A DNA stretch of 64,000 bases, taken from assembly GCA_032716605.1 (NCBI GenBank), contig CM064530.1:10058259-10122258 (forward strand), read 5' to 3'. This document shows, piece by piece, positions 21,916 to 34,640 of this stretch. The notes under the pieces were generated by a model, which saw only the letters and a list, made by a program, of their open reading frames with translations, was not told the origin of the DNA and made no database searches. The position numbers and the translations under genes are program-made. This stretch comes from Paralithodes platypus. Taxonomy: Eukaryota; Arthropoda; Malacostraca; Decapoda; Lithodidae. The stretch's first letter is position 1; each line of letters starts with the position of its first letter.

Positions 21916-22271
21916 AGGTTTATTCAAAGTGCTTAGAATTGAACTACATTTCATTTGGGGCCCAACCTTTTAGTTAATTTGTATGAACATTAACACTCTA
22001 AAGCTCCAATACTCAATTTGAGTATTCGTGAAGGGTGTTCCTAAATGCACCAATATGCTATAAGCGTATTAGTGACTTTAAACATTGCTAAATATATGCC
22101 CAATACGCGATTTGAGTCAAATTCTGGCAGAGAAAATGGGCCGGATATGTGTCTCAATGGCAATCATTTGGCACCCACTGTCCCCAGTCAAACCTCCATT
22201 CCCAGAGGTAGAAAGAGCGAGAGTTTCTCAGTTTATGTTCATCAGTAAAGTGAGAATGTCGCTCTCGATCC

Positions 22272-22982
22272 ATTTAAAGTTGGCGGATTTATCGGCTGGA
22301 CTACGAGTATGTGTACCTAATACTATATGATAAAGTTATACGTCTTTGAATAGTTTATTTTTACTACATGTATAGTTTTAACTAATGTCTGTGTATTGTG
22401 TGAAAGTTTAAACAAAATATCCCTTATAAAGGTTTTTATTTGACAGCAAGTGAATATCTTTGAATGTATAATGTATAGCATGTAAAGAATTATTGTAGGT
22501 TCAAAACAGAGCGATAACTTACGTGCATCGTCTGGTCTCGGAGCACAAATGGCACTTAAGAGTGAAAGGTAGTCGAAATAAGTTTCCAAGATACCGAACT
22601 AGACGTGAGAGAGTTAACACTCGTGACAGAACAACCCTTAAACATATATATACACATTACCATTTTTATTTCTCTAAACCAAAGTGTTTCATTTCATAAG
22701 GATTTTATACCAAATCATTAATATTTTCTGGACACTATTTTAACAATTACTAGTTTTCATTAACACTTCTAATATTTCATTAGTTATCCTTAGAACAAAT
22801 ATGTTAATATATATGATTATATGTTGTGTTTTCCCGGAAATATCACTATCAATATTCCCATTAAGGCCTTTCATAACTATTTAAATCTCAATCAAGTTAT
22901 GCTAAACATTTGATCGAAAATAGCTTTCCAGGATACGAAATTAAGGAATACAAACAAACATGAGAAAATATTGCATAATTAT
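22272..22982. repeat. Shortened array spacer downstream of copy 4
   Basis: Array homology restarts at GGCGGATTTATCGGCTGG, runs to about 22450, then skips more than 1 kb of the standard spacer and resumes at AAATAAGTTTCCAAGATACC (about 22577). This internal deletion, with the non-array DNA beside it, explains the short 4.98-kb unit. Confidence 0.6.
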
Positions 22983-23113
22983 TTTAATAAATAAATTAAT
23001 ATATCGGAAGGAAAAATAATAATTTACAAAGATTCAGGAGAGGGAAAGAGTGTAAGGGCGTCGTTGTCGTTGACACCCACGATATCCATTGTCTAGGATT
23101 AGTTATAATCCAT

Positions 23114-24186
23114 TTACTTGGATTCGTCGGAGCCATACTCGAAGGATCGGGACTCGGAGGATCGGGACTCATAGGATCCGGAGTCGAAGCGGGCTTCACC
23201 AGAGTAAGTGACATCGGCAATGTAGCCGGAGTCACCGTCAACGTAGTAGGCAACCTTCTGCAGGCGACCGTCGGGAAGCTGCACGTAGTACGACCCCTGG
23301 GTCTGGTCGCCATCACGGGTCTCCTGTTGGCCGTAGTGGTTCCCAGAGGAGTCGTCATCGACAGCCCAGTTGAATTCGTACTTGGCCTCGCTGGACTCGT
23401 AGGACTCGGAGGACTGGAAATATGAAAACAAATAATGTATTTAAACTTCAAGAAAGCATCATTTGTTCTATCCCCCCAAAAAAATATATAAACAAATATC
23501 TTCAAATGTTTTGTTTTTTATATCATTTGTTATCATAATTTTACAAAAGAATGTTTTTTACTCACGCCAGAGTTGGATCCGTAGAATTCACGGCTGTCGG
23601 CAGCAACCAGGGCAGCCAGGCCCAAAAGGATGACGATCTGTTGACAAAAGAAAGACACGGTGAGGAACATTTATAAACACCCACCCACACACATTGATAT
23701 ATTGTGTACGCCATCAACTGCACAACATATAGCTATCATCAACCCTTATAGTACCAGTGCCGTCCTTTTAACTTTATTCTGGCTACTGTTAGATGATTTT
23801 ATTCAGCTTAAAAAGAGCCTCCAGCAATTAGGTGGCTTCGAACTATCTCACTTAATAATTTTTACTACCACAGATCCTTCTTAAACTGCACATAATCATC
23901 TAAATAAGCTAGAAAGGTGAATTTTTATTATTTGTATCTTCTCACCACAAATTCAGAATATCCTTATCTGTATAATAGCTTTTTTTGTTTTGTAATTATC
24001 ATAATTCACTGGGTAAATATTGCATCACTGTGGTAAAAAGAGTGAATTGCATTTAAATCCAGATTTGACTACCTAAATCAAAATAAGTTATAGTTGTATG
24101 TACATCTATACATTTATATTTACATCTCTATATCTGCAATCTTTAAATAGCTATGCATACATAATTAAAGGTACCTTGGCGTTCAT
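23114..24186 (-). CDS. Cuticle protein, RR/chitin_bind_4 type, copy 4 (variant sequence)
   Basis: Join of 24186-24175, 23637-23566 and 23413-23114. Introns have canonical ends (donors GTACC and GTGAGT). The 127-residue product differs from copy 1 at three sites: Asp41 to Glu (KYEFNW), Glu52 to Gly (SSGNHY) and Asn124 to Asp (SDESK). The core chitin-binding segment (residues 58-102) is unchanged. It is the only intact copy with amino acid replacements, and it borders the array interruption, so it may have escaped some homogenisation. A poly(A) signal ATTAAA is at 22988-22983. Confidence 0.92.
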
Positions 24187-24215
24187 TGTGTAGTGTAGCT
24201 AGGTGTGGACTTAAC

Positions 24216-24247
24216 TGACTAGATCTGCCCTGACTGCCCTATATATA
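24216..24247 (-). promoter_or_regulatory. Core promoter of copy 4
   Basis: TATATATA at 24240-24247 and TCAGT with A at 24216, 31 nt apart. The 5' UTR is 24187-24216. Confidence 0.75.
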
Positions 24248-27200
24248 CCCTAACAAACCCCACACCTCCAACACCCCCATGTTTCCTCACCTCTTTCGCT
24301 CCCCTCCACCACACTCACAACCTTCGCATTCTTCAGGTTTTTGCTACCATATTTTCCTTTCTCTGAGTATGGCTGTTGTTATTGTCGATTTTCTTTGTTT
24401 ATCTCGTGATTAATATACAATCAAACAAAAAACATACAAAACATTAAAACAAGAGAGGGAGATAGACAGAGGATTGGGCTGGTTACATGTTTTATGTGAA
24501 ATTGTAACAAAATAATTGTAAACAAAACATTCGAGTGACTCGTCTACATTTTCTCATGAGGCTGCTTGACACCGACTCTCTTTCTCTCTCTCAGTTCATT
24601 CATATTCATTATTTTATCTTTCTTTTCTTTCTTCCACTCCAAAAAACAAATACTCACGAAAACAAAGAAATACGAACATCAACAGACCGACTGGTTCAGA
24701 CGAGGCTGCTCGTTCTTAGTAAATGGAGAAGTAGCACATTTCTGCAAAACTGAATTAATTTTAACGTCACTTATTTAGGGGTTTGATTGTATGAATTGAT
24801 CTCTGCGTATTTTGAAAGACTATATCAGTCTCACAATTTACCCTTCCAATTCCGGTGCCGTCCTTTTATAACTTTATTCTGGCAACTATTAAACGATTGT
24901 ATTCAGTTTCAAAAGGGCCTCCAGTAATTAACAGGCTTCGAACTATCTCATTAACCTTACTTACTACAACAGATCCTTCTTAAACTATACAACATTTTCT
25001 AAATATAGCTATAATAAAATATATAAATCGTCGCCGGTACAGAAGGGGTTAATAACTTGTCGTGGCGTTCTAAATAGTTACTACCCAGTTAAAAAAAATA
25101 AAATTAAAACAATATTTACTTAGCTTGATCTGGTTTGACTTGCTGTCCATGTTTTCCTGTGCTCCCTCATTACTCCTCTTTTACTCTTTGTTTTCTTCTT
25201 CTTTTCGTTTTCTCCTCGCATTCCCCTTTTCTTCTCCTCGTATTCCCCTTCTTCCTGTTTTCTTCTTCTCGTTTCCTCCTTAATTTAGCCTTCTCTTTTT
25301 TCCTTGTTTGTTCTTCCTCGTTTTCTCTTCGTATTCCCCTTCTTCCTGTTTCTTCTTCTCCCTTCCTCCTTGATTTAGCCTTCTCGTTTTATCATCGTTT
25401 TCTCTTCCTCGTTTTCTCCTTTTCCTTGTTTTCTTCTTCTGTTCTCGTTTTATCATTCTGTTTGTTTTGCTTCGATTCGTTTACTCTTCCTCCCCGTTCT
25501 CCTTACTCTCGTTATCTCGGAAGCCTACTTCTTAGGCCTAGTTTTTGTAAGCAGCATCTTATGTATTCAGAGACTAGCATTAAAATAGTTATTGCTTAAA
25601 TTATCTAGAACTGACTCTCAATTTTCTAAATGTTGCTTAATCGATACCGTACGCAAATGTTGTAATCAAAACTCGTTCGCAAATAATATGTTTAAAAGCA
25701 AATGTATATATAATAACGATATTAACAGTATAGTTAAAACTTAAGCATATTTTTAGCTGTACTAGAAAATATTTATGAACAATATAGCTTAGAACAAAAA
25801 TCTCTGTATCAAAAGGTTAACTGTACGTCTAATAAAAGCCAGAAAACAGAACATAAATGCGTTTTTGGATCTAAAAAGGGTTAAGTGCATAGCATTAAAG
25901 GCCTGACTAGTTTACCTAAATATACAGCAAGGATAATATATATGAATGTTAATGAGTGTATCAATTAACCCTCTGACTTCCATATAGGCCTACCCCTCCT
26001 AATATGCATACAATCGTGTAATAATGGTGTTGTGAGCGAATGCCACCTTTCAGTTACAAAATAACCATAACTGACGGCCCGTCAGCCAACCAGTTCCAAA
26101 TATATGAGTTTTTTTTCTCTCTCTCTCTCTCACTCACTCTCTCTCTCTCTTTTATTGCCATTTTGGTGTCCGAATTATCAAACAAGGGGTGAAACTTTGC
26201 CTTTGATAGTGAAGAATATAGGCTATTTCCAAAGCCCAAACCTTTTATTCTGCCCCCTTTATTGACGAATGATTTTTGTGGTAATGGGAGTGTGGAAGAG
26301 AGGCTATAAGGTCACCAGTAGCTGCTTAATATGACAGAAGTTGGTTGATCTCTGTTACTAAAGGGTCTCTAGCTAAAATTGTTAAGGGGGGAGTTGTATT
26401 TATAACCTGACAAGCGCGAAATAGACCTGGGGGCTAGGGTATTTATTTGTGCATTTCTAGCCTTGGATTCTGACAGAATTCGTTATATTTACAATATAGA
26501 GCATTATTTGTTTTCGGTATGCTTTTATTTTACATATATGATGTATACATGAACCTTCAAGAGTGCTAAAATAAGTGGGAAAAGCATTTGGGTGGTGAAA
26601 AACGAAGATATTGGCCACCCGGTCATAATCTCAGGCAAGAGAGAGCCACAGGCAACCCTCCTCTCTCGCTGTCTGTGAGGTAACTGAGACGAGCGGGGCG
26701 GTGTGGGCCGGTGTCTGGGTGTTACATAACGATCTTTTCTGCAACCCACTTGTGCTACATTATCGCGGGAGAGAAAAATAACCGATAAATGATGATAATA
26801 AGAGGAAAAATAGGTGATAATTGAGGAGGGGAGGGAGGGGGGAATAAGGTGGGGAAGGAGGGGAGGGGGGTGGGTGAGATTTACATGGATGAGTACTGGA
26901 GGGGAATTATCTCACCTAGAGACAAATTCCTTTGTTTTGATAGGCCCTTTTTTTTTTTGGAAGGTTTTTTTTATGGTCTTGCTTCCGTGAGGCCTATCCG
27001 TTCCCTATAGGAAGCCTTCCGTGAGGCCTATTGCGCTTGCCGGGTTAATGGTCAATTTATATATTGTTTTATTATTGATTTTAGTTTCCTCCCTAGACCT
27101 TCATCAAGCTTAAAAAAACATCCCCAAAGTCCCCTTTCTAGATAAATGTGTACATTTTTCGGTAGAACAATAATTTCTGTTTCCTCCTATATTAGAGGCT

Positions 27201-28632
27201 CGTTATCGCTCACCAGGAAAAAATCGACATGTAAAAGGCACGAAAGGTCTTAATACTGGCAACAAAATGGGGCGAATAATAATAAAATCGTCAAATTAAT
27301 AGCCCGAACGTCTTAAAATCTGAAAACTAAAGGGTCTATCATGAGGGAGAGGAAAGCCACAAAAACCAAAGGCTGGTTTCATAAAGTGAACCATAAATTA
27401 GATACTATCTTAAGACTCGTATACTACTTCTATAAGAATGGCATAATGGCAAGCAGTGCCTCTAGTTAACCCTTCACTTTATGATCTGTATCTGGCTAAG
27501 ACTAACACCTATATTTACCTTAGGAATGACCTCTACGAATATGAGGGTATGTCTATGTCAATGAACCCACAGATCCTTCACATATTTAATGAAATTGCCT
27601 AACGATATAAAAAACAAAACAAAAAAATATGTATATATATATACCTGTATATATAATATATACTGTATATATGATATAACATCATACGTACTTATGGGGT
27701 CAAACCATAGACTCATAAAAATACTGTTGATGATAGACAACTTCGTTTTTCATTCTGGAAAGAGCATGAACAATACGAGTCATGTCATATATAAACATTC
27801 TATGCCGTTGCTGAAAATTCAGAGATATAATGGTAGAAAGTGAACTGATGTATAATATGTTTTTTAGTCAGGTACGGTAAAATTGATGATATTATATTTT
27901 TGTGTGGGTTTATCTGGTGGAAGATAGTAAATTAAGCTTTCTTCTTTCTATTAACATGTACTAGGTTGCATTAAATGCAATTCTTGTGGCTGGAAATCAA
28001 TATAGAGTGAATGTTTTCATTACGCATGCATAATTTTTACTTGCTATGTACCAATTTTGAAAATAATCCTTATACAATCAGCTATTGATGGTAACTACAT
28101 TCTGATGCCATATTTGGAAAGAGCATAAAGAACATCTCACCTGTATTGCTTTGCATCTAACAATAGTATGACCGTGTAAACAAGGAAACACGATTAAATA
28201 TTTCTTATATTACCATTTTGAAATACGTTTCCAAAACTGGCGTGAGCGAGTTAAAACACGTGACAGAACAACCCTTAATATGTATATATATAGATATATA
28301 TATATACATTACTATTTTTATATGTCTAATAAAAGTGTTTCATTTCATAAGGATTTTATGCCAAATCATTAATATTTTCTGAACACGATTTTAACAATTA
28401 CTAGTTTTCATTAACACTTCTAATATTTCATTAGTTATCCTTAAAAAAAAAATATGTTAAAATATATGATTATATATTGTTTTCCCGAAAATATCCCTAT
28501 TAATATTCCCATTAAGGCCTTTCATAACTATTTAAATCTCAATCAAGTTATGCTAAACATTTGATCGTAATAGCTTTCCAGGATACGAAATTAAGGAATA
28601 CAAACAAACATGGTAAAATATTGCATAATTAT
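24248..28632. repeat. Array spacer between copy 4 and copy 5 (no gene)
   Basis: Closest to the spacers beyond copies 0 and 1. It contains the MITE-like element (about 24835-25051), a polypyrimidine block (25135-25525), a CT microsatellite (about 26116-26150), the 645-bp inverted-repeat element (26404-27046) and the dispersed repeat. The SINE segment is absent (junction at about 27702-27720), just as in the copy 1-2 spacer. Confidence 0.65.
26404..27046. mobile_element. 645-bp terminal-inverted-repeat element, unit 4 copy
   Basis: The third copy, at the orthologous position, with the same terminal inverted repeats and internal G-rich tract as the copy at 2722-3367. Confidence 0.55.
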
Positions 28633-28763
28633 TTTAATAAATTAATTAATATATCGGAAGGAAAAATAATAATTTACAAAGATTCAGGAGAGGGAAAGAG
28701 TGTAAGGGCATCGTTGTCGTTGACACCAACGATATCCATTGTCTAGGATCAGTTTAAATCCAT

Positions 28764-29909
28764 TTACTTGGATTCGTTGGAGCCGTACTCGAAGGATCGG
28801 GACTCGGAGGATCGGGACTCATAGGATCCGGAGTCGAAGCGGGCTTCACCAGAGTAAGTGACATCAGCAATGTAGCCAGAGTCACCGTCAACGTAGTAGG
28901 CAACCTTCTGCAGGCGACCGTCGGGAAGCTGCACGTAGTAGGACCCCTGGGTCTGGTCGCCGTCACGGGTCTCCTGTTGGCCGTAGTGGTTCTCAGAGGA
29001 GTCGTCATCGACGGCCCAGTTGAAGTCGTACTTTGCCTCGCTGGACTCGTACGACTCGGAGGACTGGAAATATGAAAACAAATAATATATTTTGCTTGAA
29101 ACTTCAAGGAAAAATAATTTGTTCTATCCCAAAAAATAAAATATAACCAAATATCTTTATGTATTTTTTTCAAATGTGTGTTTGTTATATAATTTGTTAT
29201 CATATTTTTTACCTACACCAGAATTGGATCCGTAGAATTCACGGCTGTCGGCAGCAACCAGGGCAGCCAGGCCCAAAAGGATGACGATCTGTTGACAAAA
29301 GAAAGATACGGTGAGGAACATATATAAACACCCACCCACACACATTGATATATTGTGTACGCCATCAACTGAACAACATATAGCTATCATCAACCCTTAT
29401 AGTACCAGTGCCGTCCTTTTAACTTTATTCTGGCTACTGTTAGCTGATTTTATTCAGCTTAAAAAGAGCCTCCAGCAATTAGGAGGCTTCGAACTATCTC
29501 ACTTAATAATTTTTACTACCACAGATCCTTCTTAAGCTGCACATAATCATCTAAATATAGCTAGAAAGGTGAATATATACTGTATAATCTCTAACTATAT
29601 ACTGTACATAATATGGTATTTGCAATGACACTCTTAACTGTGATGTTTATTATTTGTATCTGCTCACCAGAAATGCAGAATGTCCTTATCTGTATAATAG
29701 CTTTTTTTTGTTTTGTAATTATCATAATTCACGGGGTAAATATTGCATCACTGTGGTAAAAAGAGTGAATTGCATTTAGATCCAGATTTGACTGCCTAAA
29801 TCAAAATAAGTTATAGTTGTATGTACATCTATACATTTATATTTACATCTCTATATCTGCAATCTTTAAATAGCTATGCATACATAATTAAAGGTACCTT
29901 GGCGTTCAT
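28764..29909 (-). CDS. Cuticle protein, RR/chitin_bind_4 type, copy 5
   Basis: Join of 29909-29898, 29288-29217 and 29063-28764. The protein is identical to copy 1. It shares the GTAGGT intron 2 donor, the GGT codon 28 and silent exon 3 variants with copy 2, and its 3' flank is almost identical to that of copy 2. A poly(A) signal is at 28638-28633. Confidence 0.92.
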
Positions 29910-29938
29910 TGTGTAGTGTAGCTAGGTGTGGACTTAAC

Positions 29939-29970
29939 TGACTAGATCTGCCCTGACTGCCCTATATATA
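29939..29970 (-). promoter_or_regulatory. Core promoter of copy 5
   Basis: TATATATA at 29963-29970 and TCAGT with A at 29939, 31 nt apart. The 5' UTR is 29910-29939. Confidence 0.75.
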
Positions 29971-32703
29971 CCCTAACAAACCCCACACCTCCAACACCCC
30001 CATGTTTCCTCACCTCTTTCCCTCCCCTCCACCACACTCACAACCTTCGCATTCTTCAGGTTTTTGCTACCATATTTTCCTTTCTCTGAGTATGGCTGTT
30101 GTTATTGTCGATTTTCTTTGTTTATCTCGTGATTAATATACAATCAAACAAAAAACATACAAAACATTAAAACAAGAGAGGGAAATAGACAGAGGATTGG
30201 GCTGATTACATGTTTTATGTGGAATTGTAACAAAATAATTGTAAACAAAACATTCAAGTGACTCGTCTACATTTTCTCATGAGGCTGCTTGATACCGACT
30301 CTCTCTCTCTCTCTCTCTCTCAGTTCATTCATATTAATTATTTTATCTTTCTTTTCTTTCTTCCACTCCAAAAAACGAATACTCACGAAAACAAAGAAAT
30401 GCGAACATCAACATACCGACTGGTTCAGACGAGGCTGCTCGTTCTTAGTAAATGGAGAAGTAGCACATTTCTGCAAAACTGAATTATTTTTAACGTCACT
30501 TATTCAACTATGAAATTAATTAAGTAGGAGTTTGATTGTATGAATTGATCTCTGCGTATTTTGAAAGACTAAATCAGTCTCACAATTTACCCTTCCAATT
30601 CCGGTGCCGTCCTTTTATAACTTTATTCTGGCAACTATTAAACGATTGTATTCAGTTTCAAATGGGCCTCCAGCAATTAACAGGCTTCGAACTATCTCAT
30701 TAACCCTACTTACTACAACAGATCCTTCTTAAACTTTACAACATTTTCTAATTATAGCTATAAAAAAATATATAAATCGTCGCCGGTACAGAAGGGGTTA
30801 ATAACTTGTCGTGGCGTTCTAAATAGTTACTACCCAGTTAAAAAAACAATAAATAAAAACAATATATACTTAGCTTGATCTGGTTTGACTTGCTGTCCAT
30901 GTTTTCCTGTGCTCCCTCATTACTCCTCTTTTATTCCTTGTTTTCTTCTTCTTCTTTTCGTGTTCTCCTCGCATTCCCCTTTTCTTCTCCTCGTATTCCC
31001 CTTCTTCCTGTTTTCTTCTTCTCGTTTCCTCCTTAATTTAGCCTTCTTCTCGTTTTTTCCTTGTTTGTTCTTCCTCGTTTTCTCTTCGTATTCCCCTTCT
31101 ACCTGTTTTCTTCTCGCTTCCTGCTTGATTTAGCCTTCTCGTTTTATCATCGTTTTCTCTTCCTCGTTTTCTCCGTTTCCTTGTTTTCTTCTTCGGTCTC
31201 GTTTTATCATTCTGTTTGTTTTGCTTCAATTCGTTTACTCTTCATCCCCCTGTTCTCCTTACTCTCGTTATCTCGGAAGCCTAATTCTTAGGCCTAGTTT
31301 TTGTAAGCAGCATCTTATGTATTCAGAGACTAGCATTAAAATAGTTATTGCTTAAATTATCTAGAACTGACTCTCAATTTTCTAAATGTTGCTTAATCGA
31401 TACCGTACGCAAATGTTGTAATCAAAACTCGTTCGCAAATAATATGTTTAAAAGCAAATGTATATATAATAACGATATTAACAGTATAGTTAAAACTTAA
31501 GCATATTTTTAGCTGTACTAGAAAATATTTATGAACAATATAGCTTAGAACAAAAATCTCTGTATCAAAAGGTTAACTGTACGTCTAATAAAAGCCAGAA
31601 AACAGAACATAAATGCGTTTTTGGATCTAAAAAGGGTTAAGTGCATAGCATTAAAGGCCTGACTAGTTTACCTAAATATACAGCAAGGATAATATATGAA
31701 TGTTAATGAGTGTATCAATTAACCTTCTGACTTCCATATAGGCCTACCCCTCCTAATATGCATACAATCGTGTAATAATGGTGTTGTGTGCGAATGCCAC
31801 CTTTCAGTTACAAAATAACCATAACTGACAACCAGCAGCTATGAGTTTCCCCTCTCTCTCTCTCCTGCTCTCTCACTCTTCGTTATTGCCATTTTGGTGT
31901 CCGAATTATCAAACAAGGGGTGAAACTTTGCCTTTGATAGTGAAGAATATAGGCTATATCCAAAGTCCAAACCTTTTATTCTGCCCCCTTTATTGACGAA
32001 TGATTTTTGTGGTAATGGGAGTGTGGAAGAGAGGCTATAAGGTCACCAGTAGCTGCTTAATATGACAGAAGTTGGTTGATCTCTGTTACTAAAGGGTCTC
32101 TAGCTAAAATTTGTTAAGGGGAGAGTTGTATTTAATGGTCGATTTATATATTGTTTTATTATTGATTTTAGTTTCTTCCCTAGACCTTCATCAAGCTTAA
32201 AAAAACATCCCCAAAGTCCCCTTTCTAGATAAATGTGTATATTTTTCGGTAGAACAATAATTTCGGTTTCCTCCTATATTACAGGCTCGTTATCGCTCAC
32301 CAGGAAAAAATCGACATGTAAAAGGCACGAAAGGTCTTAATACTGGCAAAAAAATGGGGCGAATAATCATAAAATCGTCAAATTAATAGCCCGAACGTCT
32401 TAAAATCTGAAAACTAAAGGGGCTAATCATGAGGGAGAGGAAAGCCACAAAAACCAAGGGATGTTTTCATAAAGTGAACCATAAATTAAATACTATCTTA
32501 ACACTCGTATACTACTTCTATAAGAAGGCCATAATGGCAAGCAGTGCCTCTAGTTAACCCTTCACTTTATGTTCTGTATCTGGCTAAGACTAACCACTAT
32601 ATTTACCTTAGGAATGACCTCTACGAATATGAGGGTATATCTATGTCAAAGAACCCACAGATCCTTCACATATTTAATGAAATTGCCTAACGATATAAAA
32701 AAA

Positions 32704-32737
<34 letters not shown>

Positions 32738-34509
32738 CTGTATAGTGTAAATATAATATAACATCATACGTACTTATGGGGTCAAACACATGACTACAGA
32801 GTAGGATGTAGGTTAAAAGTTCGTAGCATTTCGTAATATACCTAGATTTTGCACACTGGCTTAATTATACAAATGCAGTTATAATGGATAATCGGAATTT
32901 CATAAATAAGCTAATATTCGATTTTTTATTAATTTCACCACAATTAATGCAAGCATTATGTGGTCCACCAGGATTCGAACCCGGGTTATCACACACAGAT
33001 TTGTAGACACCTTAACCATTACACCACCACGACGGTAAAGGTTTATATGAACACGCTGCACTGTCAGCTATAATATCACTTATTTCCGATAAATTCAGAT
33101 TAATTTTGTAATTTCATATTCCCAACCTCCACTATGGTAGCCAATTTAATTGAGTGAGAGGAAGAATATTCATGGGGCACATAATTTAGAACGGCCTTTT
33201 ACGTAGAGGGCGGATTTATCAGCTGGACTACGAGTTATGTGTAACCTAATAATGTTACTTCTATCAGGTTAATTCTGTCTTGAACAGTTTATTTTTACTA
33301 CATGTATAGTTTTAACTAATGTCTGTGTATTGTGTGAAGGTTTTAATTAAATATCCCTTATAAAGGTTTTTATTTGTCAACAAGTGAATACCCATTGATA
33401 AATATTCATATAAAATCATATATTAGGAGTAGGGATTTCGTTGTTTGTAAAGCCCATCTTCACACCACTATCTATACGTACCACCAATATTTATATCTCT
33501 AGTACACCATCCCAGGAAATATATTGACAATAACGAACTCTACTGTACAGAGCTCTGAGTCCAAAGTCGGCGGGTGTATACTTTTCTGTCATTATATTCA
33601 CATAAAAATACGGTTGATGATAGACAACTTCCGTTTTTCATTCTGGAAAGAGCATGAACAATACGAGTCATGTCATATATAATACATTCTATGCCGTTGC
33701 TGAAAATTCAGAGATATAATGGTAGAAAGTGAACTGATGTTGTATAATATGTTTTTTAGTCAGGTACGGTAAAAATTGTATGATTTTTGTGTGGGTTTAT
33801 CTGGTGGAAGATAGTAAATTAAGCTTTCTTCTTTCTATTAACATGTACTAGGTTGCATTAAATGCAATTCTTGTGGCTGGAAATCAATATAGAGTGAATG
33901 TTTTCATTACGCATGCATAATTTTTACTTGTTATGTACCAATTTTGAAAATAATCTTTATACAATCAGCTATTGATGGTAACTACAGTCTGATGCCATAT
34001 TTGGAAAGAGCATAAAGAACATCTCACCTGTATTGCATCTAACAATAGTATGACCGTGTAAACAAGGAAAAACTATTAAATATTTCTTATATTGCCATTT
34101 TGAAATAAGTTTCCAAGATACCGCACTGGCGTGAGCGAGTTAACACACTTAGCAGAACCCTTAATATATATATGTATATATATATATATATATACATTAC
34201 TATTTTTATGTCTAAAAAAAGTGTTTCATTTCATAAGGATTTTATGCCAAATCATTAATATTTTCTGAACACGATTTTAACAATTAATAGTTTTCATTAA
34301 CACTTCTAATATTTCATTAGTTATCAGAAAAAAAATAATATATGATTTATATATTGTGTTTCCCGAAAATATCCCTATTAATATTCCCATTAAGGCCTTT
34401 CATAACTATTTAAATCTCAATCAAGTTATGCTAAACATTTGATCGTAATAGCTTTCCAGGATACGAATTAAGGAATACAAACAAACATGGTAAAATATTG
34501 CATAATTAT
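29971..34509. repeat. Array spacer between copy 5 and copy 6 (no gene), indel-rich in its left-hand part
   Basis: Holds the MITE-like element (about 30585-30800), a polypyrimidine block (30885-31285), the empty site of the 645-bp element (about 32128), the dispersed repeat, A-run plus TA (about 32697-32738) and the SINE head (32961-33035). From about 32,815 to the gene there are many small deletions and substitutions relative to the other units, for example around 33050-33130 and 34150-34345. Confidence 0.65.
32961..33035 (-). repeat. tRNA-derived SINE head (unit 5)
   Basis: Same tRNA-like segment with the B box GGTTCGAATCC. About 30 bp of its flank (ACACCAAACACCTCCAATGA region) are missing compared with other units. 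Confidence 0.6.
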
Positions 34510-34640
34510 TTTAATAAATAAATTAATATATCGGAAGGAAAAATAATAATTTACAAAGATTCAGGAGAGGGAAAGAGTGTAAGGGCATCGTTGTCGTTGA
34601 CACCCACGATATCCATTGTCTAGGATCAGTTAAAATCCAT

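Larger units (their letters stand above)
19351..22271. other. Non-array interruption between copy 3 and copy 4 (no intact gene)
   Basis: This stretch does not match the array units. It holds AAAT/AAT/ATCT microsatellites (19431-19495), a non-LTR retrotransposon 3' fragment (about 19498-20080), a GT microsatellite (20241-20314), a short (TTAGG) run (about 20409-20432), two related dispersed repeats (20620-20765 and 21000-21130), an old SINE (21358-21432), a GA microsatellite (21443-21596) and a relic of cuticle exon 3 (21866-21915). Array homology resumes at about 22272. Confidence 0.7.
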
